Assembly: GCA_046724395.1 (NCBI GenBank)
Contig: JBKOWM010000147.1
Span: 1-13,889, forward strand
Reading direction: 5' to 3'
Source: DATAEU01 sp046724395
GTDB lineage: Bacteria > Actinomycetota > UBA4738 > HRBIN12
Length of the DNA stretch: 13,889 nt
The notes under the pieces are model-generated. The model searched no databases, was not told the DNA's origin, and was given only the letters and a program-made list of their open reading frames with translations. Positions 5,547 through 12,760 of the stretch are shown in pieces (the first letter of the stretch is position 1; each line of letters begins with the position of its first letter). The position numbers were made by a program, and so were the translations under genes.

Positions 5547-8168
5547 ATGGATCGACCGACCGCCCCGCGCACCGAGCGGTCGCGCGCGCTGCGCGACGTC
5601 CTCGTCGTGTCCGCCGTCGCCGGCATCGCGCTCTCCCTGCTGGTTGCGATCGGTGCGGCGAACGCCGTGGAGGGGTGGCTGAGGCGGACGCTCGGCCCGG
5701 CGGAGGACGAGGTCCTCCTCGGGGTCTCACTCGCCGCGCTCGGTCTCGGAGTCATCGCGGTTCTTCGCTGGCGGGATGCGTCCGCCCACCTCGCAGCCTT
5801 GCGCGCGGCCGAGGAGGGCCATCGAGCTGTCGTCGAGAAGATTCCCGCCGTCACGTACACGTGGGACCCGAGCAAGGAGGTCGACGGCACTCGCGTCCTG
5901 TATGTCAGCCCCCAGGTCGAACCGATTCTCGGCTTCAGCGTGGATGAGTGGACGCGCGACCCCGACTTGTGGAAGCGACAGATCCATCCCGACGATCGCG
6001 AAACGGTCCTCGCTCAGTCGGAGCACTCGGATCGGACCGGCGAGCCGTTCGTGGCCGAGTACCGGCACCGCCGCGCCGACGGGCGCTACGTGTGGATCCA
6101 CGAGGAGGCACTGGCCGTCGAGCACGGTCCGGACGGGCCGACGCTCGTACAGGGCGTCATGTACGACGTCACCGAACGACGCCGCGCCGAGCAACGTCTG
6201 CGCGAGGCGGAGGGGCGATATCGCACGCTCGTCGAGCGCGTCCCGGCGGTGACGTATCTGTGGGACGCGGCCGCTTCGGACGGGCGACGGATGCGGTACG
6301 TCAGCCCGCAGATGGAACCGCTCCTTGGGCTATCGCCGGAGGAGTGGACGCGCGATGCCACGGGTTGGTCCCGGAACGTCCATCCCGACGATCTCGCTCA
6401 TGTGAGGGAGCTGTGGACCAGTGCTAGGACGAGGGGTGTCCCGTTCCGCGCCGAGTATCGAATCGTCCGTGGCGACGGCGACGTCGCGTGGGTGCGCGAC
6501 GAGGCGGTCCCGGTTGGCTCGAACGACGAGGGGCTGCCGACGTACCAGGGCGTCCTGCTCGACATCACGGAACGAAAGCGCGCCGAGGACCGGCTCCGCG
6601 AGGCGGAGGAGCGGTACCGGACGCTGGTCGAGCAACTGCCGGCGATCACCTACGTCGAGGACGCCGCCGGAGCGATCACGTACATCAGCCCGCAGATCGA
6701 GACCTTCCTCGGCTTCACCCCGCGCGAGTGGACATCCGACGATGAGCAGTGGGCGCGTCTGCTCCATCCAGACGATCGCGAGCGCGTGCTGGCGGAGAAC
6801 GCCGCACCGTACGTCCCTGGAAAGGTCTTCAATCTCGACTATCGGATGTACGCGAAGGACGGCCGGTTGGTGTGGCTCCACAACGAAGCTGTCCCCGTCC
6901 TGGGGCCGGATGGTGTCCCCACGGCATGGCAGGGCGTCGTGCTCGACATCACCGCGCAGAAGGACGCCGAGACGCACCTGCGAGACGCCGAGGAGCGCTA
7001 CCGCGCGATCGTCGAGCACATCCCGGGGGCGGTGTATGTCGACGTGCCGGACGGTTCGATGCGGTCGATTTACGTCAGCCCGCAGATCCGGCAGATCCTC
7101 GGCGTGTCGCCCGATGCATGGGTCTCGCAGCCAGACCTGTGGCTGCGAATGATGCATCCGGAGGACCGATCGGAGATCGAGGGCAGCTACGCGAAGGCCG
7201 TCGAGGCGGGCGCGGCGTGGAGCGCCGAGTACCGCATCCTCCATCCCGACGGCCGGTGGGTCTGGGTACACGACGAGATCACGTTCGTCCGCGATGAACG
7301 CGGCCGCCGGCTGTTCCTGCAGGGGGTCCTGTTCGACATCAGCGCGCGAAAGCGCGCCGAGGAGGCACTCCGCTCGAGCGAGCGACGCGAGCGGGACGCC
7401 GCCGAACGCCTGCGCGCGCTCGACGAGATGAAGAACACGTTCCTTGCCGCCGTCTCGCACGAGCTCCGCAGCCCGCTCACGTCGATCCTTGGCCTCTCGC
7501 TCACGCTGAAGCATCAGGATGTCGCGACGGCAGAGCGAGGTGAGCTCCTGGAGCGTCTTGCGACGAACGCGCGCAAGCTCGACCGCCTGCTCGGCGACCT
7601 GCTGGACATCGACCGGCTGAAGCGCGGCATCGTCGCTCCGCAATACCGGACCGTCGACGTCGACTTGCTGGTCCGGCGAACGGTCGAGAGCCTGGACCAC
7701 ATCGAGGATCGAGCGGTCGTCCTCGACCTCGCCGCCGTGAGGATCCTCGCCGACCCTGCCAAGCTCGAGCGTATCGTCGAGAACCTCGTCGTCAACGCGC
7801 TTCGTCACACGTCTCGGGCGGTAACGATCTGGGTCCGGGTGCTCGAGACGCCCGAGGGAGCACTCATCGCCATAGAGGACGACGGCCCGGGCGTCCCCGA
7901 CGAGCTGCGGCGCGAGATCTTTGCCGCGTTTCGGCAGGGGCCGACGAGGTCCGCACACTCGCCCGGGACGGGAATCGGGCTCGCTCTGGTTTCGATGTTC
8001 GCTGAGTTGCACGGCGGGCGGGCGTGGGTCGAGGAGCGAGTGGGGGGCGGCGCATCCTTCCGCGTATTGATTCCCGCCGAGCCGCCTCGCGGCGATGTTA
8101 CCGGCACTCGCTCGAGCACGATCCTGGCCTCCCAGGACGCCACGGTCGCAACGGGAGACGCGGGCTAG
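5547..8168 (+). CDS. Membrane histidine kinase with four tandem PAS domains
   Basis: 873 residues. Two transmembrane helices (about 17-40 and 55-74) with a very short loop between them place both termini in the cytoplasm, so sensing is probably intracellular. Four PAS/PAC units of the PAS_3 type follow, at about 91-215, 223-345, 355-475 and 483-605, each opening with a (Y)R..VE..PAVTY-like motif and containing Y(V/I)SPQ (residues 119, 251, 379, 509) and HPDD/HPED. Next come a coiled linker, the HisKA box VSHELRSPLTS with phospho-accepting His638, and the HATPase_c domain with N-box ENLVVNALRHT, DDGPGVP, an F-box and GTGIGLAL. All catalytic motifs are intact. A non-conserved tail of about 30 residues ends the protein. 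ATG 5547 has a weak AGGGGA ten bases upstream. No response regulator is encoded in the window, so it is an orphan kinase here. lipA begins 10 bp after it. Confidence 0.92.
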   Translation: MDRPTAPRTERSRALRDVLVVSAVAGIALSLLVAIGAANAVEGWLRRTLGPAEDEVLLGVSLAALGLGVIAVLRWRDASAHLAALRAAEEGHRAVVEKIPAVTYTWDPSKEVDGTRVLYVSPQVEPILGFSVDEWTRDPDLWKRQIHPDDRETVLAQSEHSDRTGEPFVAEYRHRRADGRYVWIHEEALAVEHGPDGPTLVQGVMYDVTERRRAEQRLREAEGRYRTLVERVPAVTYLWDAAASDGRRMRYVSPQMEPLLGLSPEEWTRDATGWSRNVHPDDLAHVRELWTSARTRGVPFRAEYRIVRGDGDVAWVRDEAVPVGSNDEGLPTYQGVLLDITERKRAEDRLREAEERYRTLVEQLPAITYVEDAAGAITYISPQIETFLGFTPREWTSDDEQWARLLHPDDRERVLAENAAPYVPGKVFNLDYRMYAKDGRLVWLHNEAVPVLGPDGVPTAWQGVVLDITAQKDAETHLRDAEERYRAIVEHIPGAVYVDVPDGSMRSIYVSPQIRQILGVSPDAWVSQPDLWLRMMHPEDRSEIEGSYAKAVEAGAAWSAEYRILHPDGRWVWVHDEITFVRDERGRRLFLQGVLFDISARKRAEEALRSSERRERDAAERLRALDEMKNTFLAAVSHELRSPLTSILGLSLTLKHQDVATAERGELLERLATNARKLDRLLGDLLDIDRLKRGIVAPQYRTVDVDLLVRRTVESLDHIEDRAVVLDLAAVRILADPAKLERIVENLVVNALRHTSRAVTIWVRVLETPEGALIAIEDDGPGVPDELRREIFAAFRQGPTRSAHSPGTGIGLALVSMFAELHGGRAWVEERVGGGASFRVLIPAEPPRGDVTGTRSSTILASQDATVATGDAG
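5817..7361 (+). repeat. Four tandem PAS/PAC repeat units within the kinase gene
   Basis: Four diverged copies of about 128-132 codons, aligned by the Y(V/I)SPQ motif at residues 119, 251, 379 and 509 of the kinase. Copy 1 and copy 2 share insertions relative to copy 3, which suggests stepwise duplication. The divergence is at protein level; I see no long identical DNA stretch. Confidence 0.8.
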
Positions 8169-8178
8169 ACTCGACTCG

Positions 8179-9165
8179 ATGCAGGTCCGCGAGCACAACC
8201 CGCGCAACCGGCGCCTGTACCTCCCCATCGTCTCGACGACGGGCGGCGCCGCATCGCCGACGCACAAGCCGCCCTGGCTGAAGGTTCGACTGCAAACCGG
8301 ACCCAACTACGCCGAGCTGAAGTCGCTGATGCGTGGCCTCGACCTTCACACCGTGTGCGAGGAGGCGTCCTGCCCGAACATCCACGAGTGCTGGGAGGAC
8401 CGGGAGGCGACCTTTCTGATCCTCGGCGACCGGTGCACGCGTCGGTGCGGGTTCTGTGACGTCATGACGGCAAAGCCCGCCGCCGTCGACGAGCAGGAGC
8501 CCCATCGGATCGCCGAGGCCGTTCGAACGATGGGATTGCACTTCGTCGTCCTCACCGGCGTCGCTCGCGACGATCTGTCCGACGGCGGCGCCCGGATCTG
8601 GGCCGCGGCCATCCGCGCCGTCCGCGACGCCGTGCCGGGTTGCGGCGTCGAGGTCCTACCGACGGACTTCAAGGGTGGCGCACGGGACATCGCGACGGTC
8701 GTCAACGCCGCGCCCGACGTCTTCGCTCACAACCTCGAGACCGTTCGCCGACTGCACAGCAGGATTCGTCCGGCCTTCGGCTACGACCGTTCGCTCGACG
8801 TCCTTCGTATCGCGAAACGACTGCGTCCCGAGCTGGTGACGAAGTCGAACCTGATCCTCGGCATGGGCGAGCGGCCCGAAGAGGTGCCACAGGCACTGAG
8901 CGACCTCTCGTCGGCCGGTTGCGCCATTGTCACGATCGGTCAGTACCTGCGTCCCACCGAGCACCACCTTCCGGTCGATCGGTGGGTGACCCCGGACGAG
9001 TTCGCGCGGTGGAAGAGCGTCGGCGAGGAGGCGGGGATCGCGCACGTCGAGGCGGGCCCGCTCGTACGGAGCTCGTATCACGCGGGTAAGCAGCTCCGCC
9101 GCGCGCTCGGGCGATCCGCGGGGGTTCGGGGGACTCAAGTAGCGAGCGCGGCGCGCGAGCGGTAG
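8179..9165 (+). CDS. lipA: Lipoyl synthase LipA
   Basis: 328 residues from ATG 8179. This radical SAM enzyme inserts two sulfur atoms into protein-bound octanoyl groups, completing lipoate on E2 and GcvH. The auxiliary cluster motif CEEASCPNIHEC (Cys60, 65, 71), the radical SAM motif CTRRCGFC (Cys86, 90, 93) and the C-terminal RSSYHAG (Ser ligand of the auxiliary cluster) are all present, as is the usual entry motif KPPWLKVRL. The frame continues upstream into the kinase gene, but those residues are not LipA-like, so the ATG is preferred. No Shine-Dalgarno lies before it. A TAGACT hexamer seven bases upstream, which includes the kinase stop, could be a -10 for a leaderless message, though no -35 is seen. 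Context: lipB and the 2-oxoacid dehydrogenase genes lie upstream on the same strand; lipB and lipA are not adjacent as they often are. Confidence 0.97.
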   Translation: MQVREHNPRNRRLYLPIVSTTGGAASPTHKPPWLKVRLQTGPNYAELKSLMRGLDLHTVCEEASCPNIHECWEDREATFLILGDRCTRRCGFCDVMTAKPAAVDEQEPHRIAEAVRTMGLHFVVLTGVARDDLSDGGARIWAAAIRAVRDAVPGCGVEVLPTDFKGGARDIATVVNAAPDVFAHNLETVRRLHSRIRPAFGYDRSLDVLRIAKRLRPELVTKSNLILGMGERPEEVPQALSDLSSAGCAIVTIGQYLRPTEHHLPVDRWVTPDEFARWKSVGEEAGIAHVEAGPLVRSSYHAGKQLRRALGRSAGVRGTQVASAARER

Positions 9166-9167
9166 TC

Positions 9168-9182
9168 CCCCGAGAAGCGGGG
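9168..9182. terminator. Small GC hairpin between lipA and rnpB, possible terminator
   Basis: CCCCG-AGAAG-CGGGG forms a 5-bp stem between the convergent ends of lipA (plus) and rnpB (minus). There is no run of T after it on either strand, so an intrinsic terminator role is only possible. Confidence 0.3.
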
Positions 9183-9189
9183 TTCGGAG

Positions 9190-9578
9190 GGAGGAGTCGG
9201 CCTGTAAGCCGGATCCTGTGAGCCGCCTTCAGGCGGCCCGGCGACCATCTCTCTGGGCCCGTTCGGGACCCCGGCGGCGCCCCGGTACCACGGGCGCCGC
9301 TCGTGCGGCCTACCCGGGAGCAATCTGGACGGGCCGCCCTGCTCCCTGCTTGGCCTTGCTCCGGGTGGGGCTTGCCGAGCCGAACCGGTCACCCGGTTCG
9401 CTGGTGAGCTCTTACCTCACCGTTTCACCCTTACCGCCGGCGTCCGGCGGCGGTCTACTCTCTGTGACGCTTTCCGCGGGTCACCCCGCCTGGGCGTTAC
9501 CCAGCACCCTGCCCTGTGGAGTCCGGACTTTCCTCGACCGACCCGAGGGTCGACCGCGGCCGCCCGGCCGGCTCCTCC
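9190..9578 (-). ncRNA. rnpB: RNase P RNA, bacterial type A
   Basis: About 389 nt on the minus strand, catalytic RNA of RNase P for tRNA 5' maturation. The conserved blocks occur in the right order: GAGGAAAGTCCGGACTCCAC (CR-I), the CAGGGTGCTGGGTAACGCCC stem, ACAGAGAGTA, GGTGAAACGGTGAGGTAAGA, a GGTAGGCCGCA block, AGAGAGATGGTCGCCG and GATCCGGCTTACAGGCC near the 3' end. The ends were set by the P1 helix: 5' GGAGGAGCCGGCC pairs with 3' GGCCGACTCCTCC apart from one mismatch. Long open frames across this interval on both strands are not genes. A -10 hexamer lies 7 nt before the 5' end. Confidence 0.96.
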
Positions 9579-9585
9579 GCAGCTG

Positions 9586-9591
9586 AGTATA
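9586..9591 (-). promoter_or_regulatory. rnpB: -10 element of the rnpB promoter
   Basis: TATACT on the minus strand, seven bases before the predicted 5' end of rnpB, which is where the transcription start should fall. I see no recognisable -35 at 16-18 bp spacing. Confidence 0.55.
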
Positions 9592-9622
9592 CGGACCCGA
9601 CAGGCTCGATCCGGGAGGGCCG

Positions 9623-9628
9623 TACGAT
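9623..9628 (+). promoter_or_regulatory. Possible -10 element of the lipoprotein gene (leaderless)
   Basis: TACGAT nine bases before GTG 9638 would start the transcript at or next to the start codon. The only purine-rich site, GGGAGGG at 9613-9619, is too far upstream to act as a ribosome site. A CCGACA 20 bp upstream is a poor -35, so this is tentative. Confidence 0.3.
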
Positions 9629-9637
9629 ACCGCCGTC

Positions 9638-10555
9638 GTGCGCCGCCTCGCGCTCACCCTCGTGCTCATCGTTGTGGTCGTCGCGCCCGCGTGCGCACGT
9701 TCGCCTAGCGGGCCGGCGGAGCCCGTCGCGGAAGAGCAGGTGGGCGGGCCGGACGGGGTCGATATCGCGGCGGCCAGGACGACAGCGCTCGATTTCCTCT
9801 CCGATTACGCCGAGTCGCCGAAGCGGGGCATCGGACCGCTGCGGAGACTCGTTGCCGGGCCCGATCTGCGTTCCTGGGTGCGCTGGCTCGGTGTCCAGAA
9901 CCACGAGTTCGACGGGACGATCGATGGTTCCGTCGCCCTGCGGTCGGCGGCCTTCGCATCCCTCGTGCCGCTCCGTACGTCGCTTCGCGCCACCGTGGAC
10001 ATCGGGGCGTCCGTCACGTTCTCGTACTCCCCCTCCAGCGGTGACCCCTTCGAGCGAACTCGCATCCTGGACGGGCCTATGACGCTCGAGCGCATGGGGA
10101 CGGCTGAATGGAAAGTCGTCGACGTGACGCGCGACGGCGTCTCGATGGATGCGGGCATCACCCGTTTCACTCGACAAACGCGTCGGGTCGCGGGCGTTTC
10201 CGTCACGCTCGACTCGGTGTTCCGGTTCGTCCCGAACTGGCAGTTCAACCTCGTCGTGACTAACGACTCACCCGCCACGGTCGGGCTCGACCCGACGATG
10301 GCGGCCCTAATCGTCAAAGGACCGCAAGACCTCCAGGCGATCCAGACCGTGCCGACGCAGTCGCTCCGTCAGATCCGCCCGGGGGCGAGGGTCGAGGCGC
10401 TCGTGGCGGTGCCCTTTCAGGACTCGGCGAGGGGTCGTGCCCTTTCACTCCCCTTCCTCGGGTCCGACGGTAGGCTCCGGCGCTTCGTGTTCCCGCTCGC
10501 GGGACTCATCGACGCGGCGCCGAGTCGCCAGACGGATTCTCCGTCGCCCGGCTGA
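9638..10555 (+). CDS. Putative lipoprotein of unknown function
   Basis: 305 residues starting at GTG 9638. The N-terminus MRRLALTLVLIVVVVAPACA is a secretion signal of two Arg, a hydrophobic stretch and a lipobox-like VAPAC with Cys19 as the likely lipidated residue; the Pro at -2 is not ideal for a lipobox. The exported part has an alpha/beta region (about 45-160) beginning TALDFLSDYAE and including WKVVDVTRDG, reminiscent of an NTF2-like fold. A beta-rich half (about 175-290) follows with FVPNWQFNLVVTNDS, LKVxG-like strands and a C-terminal VFPLAGL. This resembles DUF4352-style extracellular beta domains, but I do not recognise a family. It is divergent from rnpB, and its 3' end is 22 bp from the convergent RNase HI gene, so it is probably monocistronic. 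Confidence 0.8.
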   Translation: MRRLALTLVLIVVVVAPACARSPSGPAEPVAEEQVGGPDGVDIAAARTTALDFLSDYAESPKRGIGPLRRLVAGPDLRSWVRWLGVQNHEFDGTIDGSVALRSAAFASLVPLRTSLRATVDIGASVTFSYSPSSGDPFERTRILDGPMTLERMGTAEWKVVDVTRDGVSMDAGITRFTRQTRRVAGVSVTLDSVFRFVPNWQFNLVVTNDSPATVGLDPTMAALIVKGPQDLQAIQTVPTQSLRQIRPGARVEALVAVPFQDSARGRALSLPFLGSDGRLRRFVFPLAGLIDAAPSRQTDSPSPG

Positions 10556-10571
10556 GGGCGCGTTCGCGCTC
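10556..10571. terminator. Weak hairpin between convergent lipoprotein and RNase HI genes
   Basis: GGGCGC-GTTC-GCGCTC can fold into a short stem of four GC pairs plus two weaker ones, and on the plus strand it is followed by GCTTCTTC. It is positioned where a terminator is needed, but the stem and T-tract are poor. Confidence 0.25.
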
Positions 10572-10577
10572 GCTTCT

Positions 10578-11027
10578 TCAGCCCCCGGACCCCGTGTCGG
10601 CCAGCCACGCGTCGACGCCGACGTTGGCGAGGCGGTCGGCCTCGCGGTTCTGCTCTCGCGGGACATGGATGTACTTCACGCTAAGGAACGTCCGCGCAAG
10701 CCCGCGAGCCTCGGCGTGCAGACGCTGAAGTGTGGGATTCCGCACCCGGAAGCGGCCCGCGAGCTGCTCGACGAGCAGGCGACTGTCCGAGCGAAGCACG
10801 ACGTCGGTCGCTTCCAGTTCGGCTGCGCGCGCCAAGCCTTCGATCGCGGCGGTGTACTCCGCGACGTTGTTCGTGGCCACGCCGATCCCGCGTGCGACCT
10901 CGGCGATGACCTCGCCGCTCGGCGTGGTGATGGACACTCCGATCCCCGCCGGCCCGGGGTTGCCGCGCGCCGCGCCGTCGCACGCGACGATCAGCTGACG
11001 ACCAGGATCCGCCGGCAGTGCTCGCAC
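10578..11027 (-). CDS. rnhA: Ribonuclease HI, compact standalone form
   Basis: About 149 residues; degrades the RNA strand of RNA-DNA hybrids. The four catalytic acidic residues are present: Asp17 in CDGAARGNPGPAG, Glu57 in NNVAEYTAAIEGL, Asp81 in LRSDSRLLVEQL and Asp131 in REQNREADRLAN (numbering from GTG 11027). The basic protrusion of E. coli RNase HI is missing and no phosphatase domain is fused, unlike mycobacterial Rv2228c. The start is uncertain. GTG 11027 overlaps the end of the zinc-ribbon gene by 37 bp; a CTG at 10994, in a CTGA overlap with that gene's stop, would give the most family-like N-terminus (LIVACDG). The still longer open frame lies over the zinc-ribbon gene and is not RNase-like. 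Overlap with the upstream gene means translational coupling. Confidence 0.92.
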   Translation of the reverse strand: MRALPADPGRQLIVACDGAARGNPGPAGIGVSITTPSGEVIAEVARGIGVATNNVAEYTAAIEGLARAAELEATDVVLRSDSRLLVEQLAGRFRVRNPTLQRLHAEARGLARTFLSVKYIHVPREQNREADRLANVGVDAWLADTGSGG

Positions 11028-11701
11028 CTCTTGACACCGTCGGTCTTCTTGAGCCGCGCCAGCTCGAGCGCCGAGAGCTGTTCGTGGCACGCCTGGCAAA
11101 CGCCGTCGACCAGGCTCGCAACGGCGACGCCCTTCTTCTGGCGCCGCAAGTCGGCGTAGAGCTCGAGAAGCTCCTCGTCGATCTCGGGAGTGAGCGCCTC
11201 CCTGGCGGCGCGCTGCCGATCCAAATCGGATGCGATCCGATCCAGCTCCTGCGCCGACTCCCCGCCGATCTCCTCAAGCCGGTCGCGAAGCACCGTGACG
11301 TCGCGCTCGAGCAGGCCCGTCCTCCCGTCCAGCTCCTCGCGGCGCTCCATCACCTCGAGCAGCTCGTCCTCGGTCCGAGACCGCCGATCTCGGATGGAGC
11401 GGATTTCGTGCTGGATCGCTTCCAGCTCCTTGGCGTTCGCGACGCTCCCGTCGTACAGCCGCTTCTCCTCGGCGGCGGCCTTCTGGTTCATGGTGTCGAT
11501 CTCGTGCTCCAGCCGGCTCTGGATGCGCTGCGACTCGTCGAGCGCGAGCCGCAACTCCCCGAGGGCCGACTCGGCCTCCTCGGTCCTCCCCCGCGCGGCC
11601 GAGACCTCCTCTCCGGCCTCGAGCTGCTCGCGACGTGACTCAAGGCGATCGATATCGCTGTCGATGCGTTGTAGCTCGAGGAGACGGTCCGCGTCGGGCA
11701 C
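10991..11701 (-). CDS. Coiled-coil C4-type zinc-ribbon protein (COG1579/zf-RING_7 family)
   Basis: 236 residues from GTG 11701. Residues 1-185 are strongly charged heptad-like helices (LELQRIDSDIDRLESRREQL onward), a long coiled-coil hairpin. The C-terminus holds a four-cysteine zinc ribbon: CQAC (202, 205) and CEHC (226, 229), with the family linker GVCQACHEQLS in front. Length and layout match the conserved family typified by M. tuberculosis Rv2229c, usually encoded beside RNase H, exactly as here. Its role is not firmly established; nucleic-acid binding or a part in RNase H-linked processes is inference. The longer frame upstream overlaps the radical SAM gene and was rejected. No Shine-Dalgarno precedes the GTG; the gene starts 35 bp after the radical SAM stop, so it is likely in that transcript. 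Confidence 0.9.
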   Translation of the reverse strand: MPDADRLLELQRIDSDIDRLESRREQLEAGEEVSAARGRTEEAESALGELRLALDESQRIQSRLEHEIDTMNQKAAAEEKRLYDGSVANAKELEAIQHEIRSIRDRRSRTEDELLEVMERREELDGRTGLLERDVTVLRDRLEEIGGESAQELDRIASDLDRQRAAREALTPEIDEELLELYADLRRQKKGVAVASLVDGVCQACHEQLSALELARLKKTDGVKRCEHCRRILVVS

Positions 11702-11736
11702 GTGCGCAAGCGTATCGGACGACGTTCGTTGAGCGA

Positions 11737-12711
11737 TCAGACGAGCCTCAACTGCTGTGGCTTGGCCGGCCGTTCGTCCGCCTCGCGGTTCCAACGATCC
11801 GCTCGATCCCTGCGCGGGCGCGTGCCGCCGAGCGCTCTGACGATTGATGCCACACGATCGCCGACCGCCTTGCGATCCTGGGGCGCGGCATACGGCGAGC
11901 GGTACATCGCTTGGTACCGCGGAACCAGATCCGGGTACTCCTTGGCGAGCCACGGCATGAACTCCTCGCGGACCCCGGCGCGAAGGTGAAGAAGGATGGG
12001 CGAGACGTGCGTCGCCCCCGCGTCGATCGCCGCCTCGACGACCTCGCGGAGCTGTCGGGGGTCGTCGGTGATCCCCGGCAGGATGGGAGCGACCAGGACC
12101 CCGCAGCCGATACCGGCCTCGTTCAGCCTCCGTACGGCGTCGATCCGGCTCCGCGGATGCGGCGTCCCGGGCTCGGTACGGCGCCATGCGTCCTCGTCCA
12201 GGGTTCCGATAGAAAACGCCGTGCCGACATCCGCGACAGCGGCGGCCTCTGCGAGGAGGTCGAGATCGCGGAGGATGAGGGTGCCCTTCGTCAGGATGGA
12301 GAACGGGTTCCGGTAGTCAGTGAGCGCCCGGATGATGGCCGGCATCAGACGGTAACGGCCCTCGGCGCGCTGGTACGGATCGGTGTTCGTTCCCATTGCG
12401 ATGTGCTCGCCCTTCCATCGCTTGGCGGCGAGCTCGCGTCGCAGGACGTCCGGGGCGTTGACCTTGACCACGATCTTGGTCTCGAAGTCGCGACCGGCGT
12501 CCATCTCGAGGAACGTGTGCGTCGGCCTAGCGAAGCAATACACGCACGCGTGCGTGCATCCCCGGTACGGGTTGATGGACCAGTCGAACGGGACGCCGGC
12601 GCCGGGCACCCGGTTGATGATCGACTTGGCCTCGACCTCGATGAACTCGATCCCGCGAAACTCGGGGGTATCGAACGTGCGCCGAGCGATCTCGAAGAGC
12701 TGATCGGGCAT
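11737..12711 (-). CDS. Radical SAM protein, Rv2578c/PA0069 family (SplB-like)
   Basis: 324 residues from ATG 12711. The N-terminal part IEFIEVEAKSIINRVPG leads into NPYRGCTHACVYCFARPTH, the CxxxCxxC cluster motif (Cys52, 56, 59) with the YCFAR signature typical of this family, which is related to spore photoproduct lyase. Later motifs are KVNAPDVLRREL, MGTNTDPYQRAE, the LTKGTLILRD strand and VLVAPILPGITDD. The C-terminal 25 residues are Arg/Lys/Pro-rich and unstructured. Its reaction is not known to me; a DNA-related repair role is suggested by SplB similarity and by the LexA-type box in its promoter. No ribosome site is seen and the predicted transcript starts at about the ATG, so translation may be leaderless. 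The zinc-ribbon and RNase HI genes follow closely and may be cotranscribed. Confidence 0.92.
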   Translation of the reverse strand: MPDQLFEIARRTFDTPEFRGIEFIEVEAKSIINRVPGAGVPFDWSINPYRGCTHACVYCFARPTHTFLEMDAGRDFETKIVVKVNAPDVLRRELAAKRWKGEHIAMGTNTDPYQRAEGRYRLMPAIIRALTDYRNPFSILTKGTLILRDLDLLAEAAAVADVGTAFSIGTLDEDAWRRTEPGTPHPRSRIDAVRRLNEAGIGCGVLVAPILPGITDDPRQLREVVEAAIDAGATHVSPILLHLRAGVREEFMPWLAKEYPDLVPRYQAMYRSPYAAPQDRKAVGDRVASIVRALGGTRPRRDRADRWNREADERPAKPQQLRLV

Positions 12712-12719
12712 GGGCGTGG

Positions 12720-12748
12720 AGAATAGAACGTACGTTCGATGCGGGCAA
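12720..12748 (-). promoter_or_regulatory. Promoter of the radical SAM gene
   Basis: On the minus strand, TTGCCC (12748-12743, 4 of 6 to TTGACA) and TATTCT (12725-12720, 4 of 6 to TATAAT) are separated by exactly 17 bp. The -10 ends eight bases before ATG 12711, predicting a leaderless or nearly leaderless mRNA. The 17-bp spacer is filled by the LexA-type palindrome. Confidence 0.6.
12724..12739. promoter_or_regulatory. LexA (SOS) box
   Basis: Minus-strand TCGAACGTACGTTCTA contains a perfect 12-bp palindrome GAACGTACGTTC (12726-12737). It matches the mycobacterial SOS box TCGAAC-N4-GTTCGA at 11 of 12 fixed positions and the Bacillus consensus CGAACRNRYGTTYC at all but the last base. It lies between the -35 and -10 of the radical SAM promoter, so bound LexA would block RNA polymerase. 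Confidence 0.8.
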
Positions 12749-12760
12749 CCCGCTCGAGCC

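Noticed and set aside
6330..8306. 658-codon minus-strand open frame over the kinase gene
   Set aside because: It is the antisense of the kinase HisKA/PAS coding region, Arg/Asp/Val-rich with no domain, and a product of high GC codon bias.
9218..9586. Open frames over the 9190-9578 interval on both strands
   Set aside because: The DNA there is RNase P RNA with all its conserved blocks; the frames are incidental.
11702..12187. N-terminal extension of the zinc-ribbon protein to about 398 residues
   Set aside because: The extension runs over the radical SAM gene in another frame and reads as Arg/Pro-rich noise; the family starts with the coiled coil at 11701.
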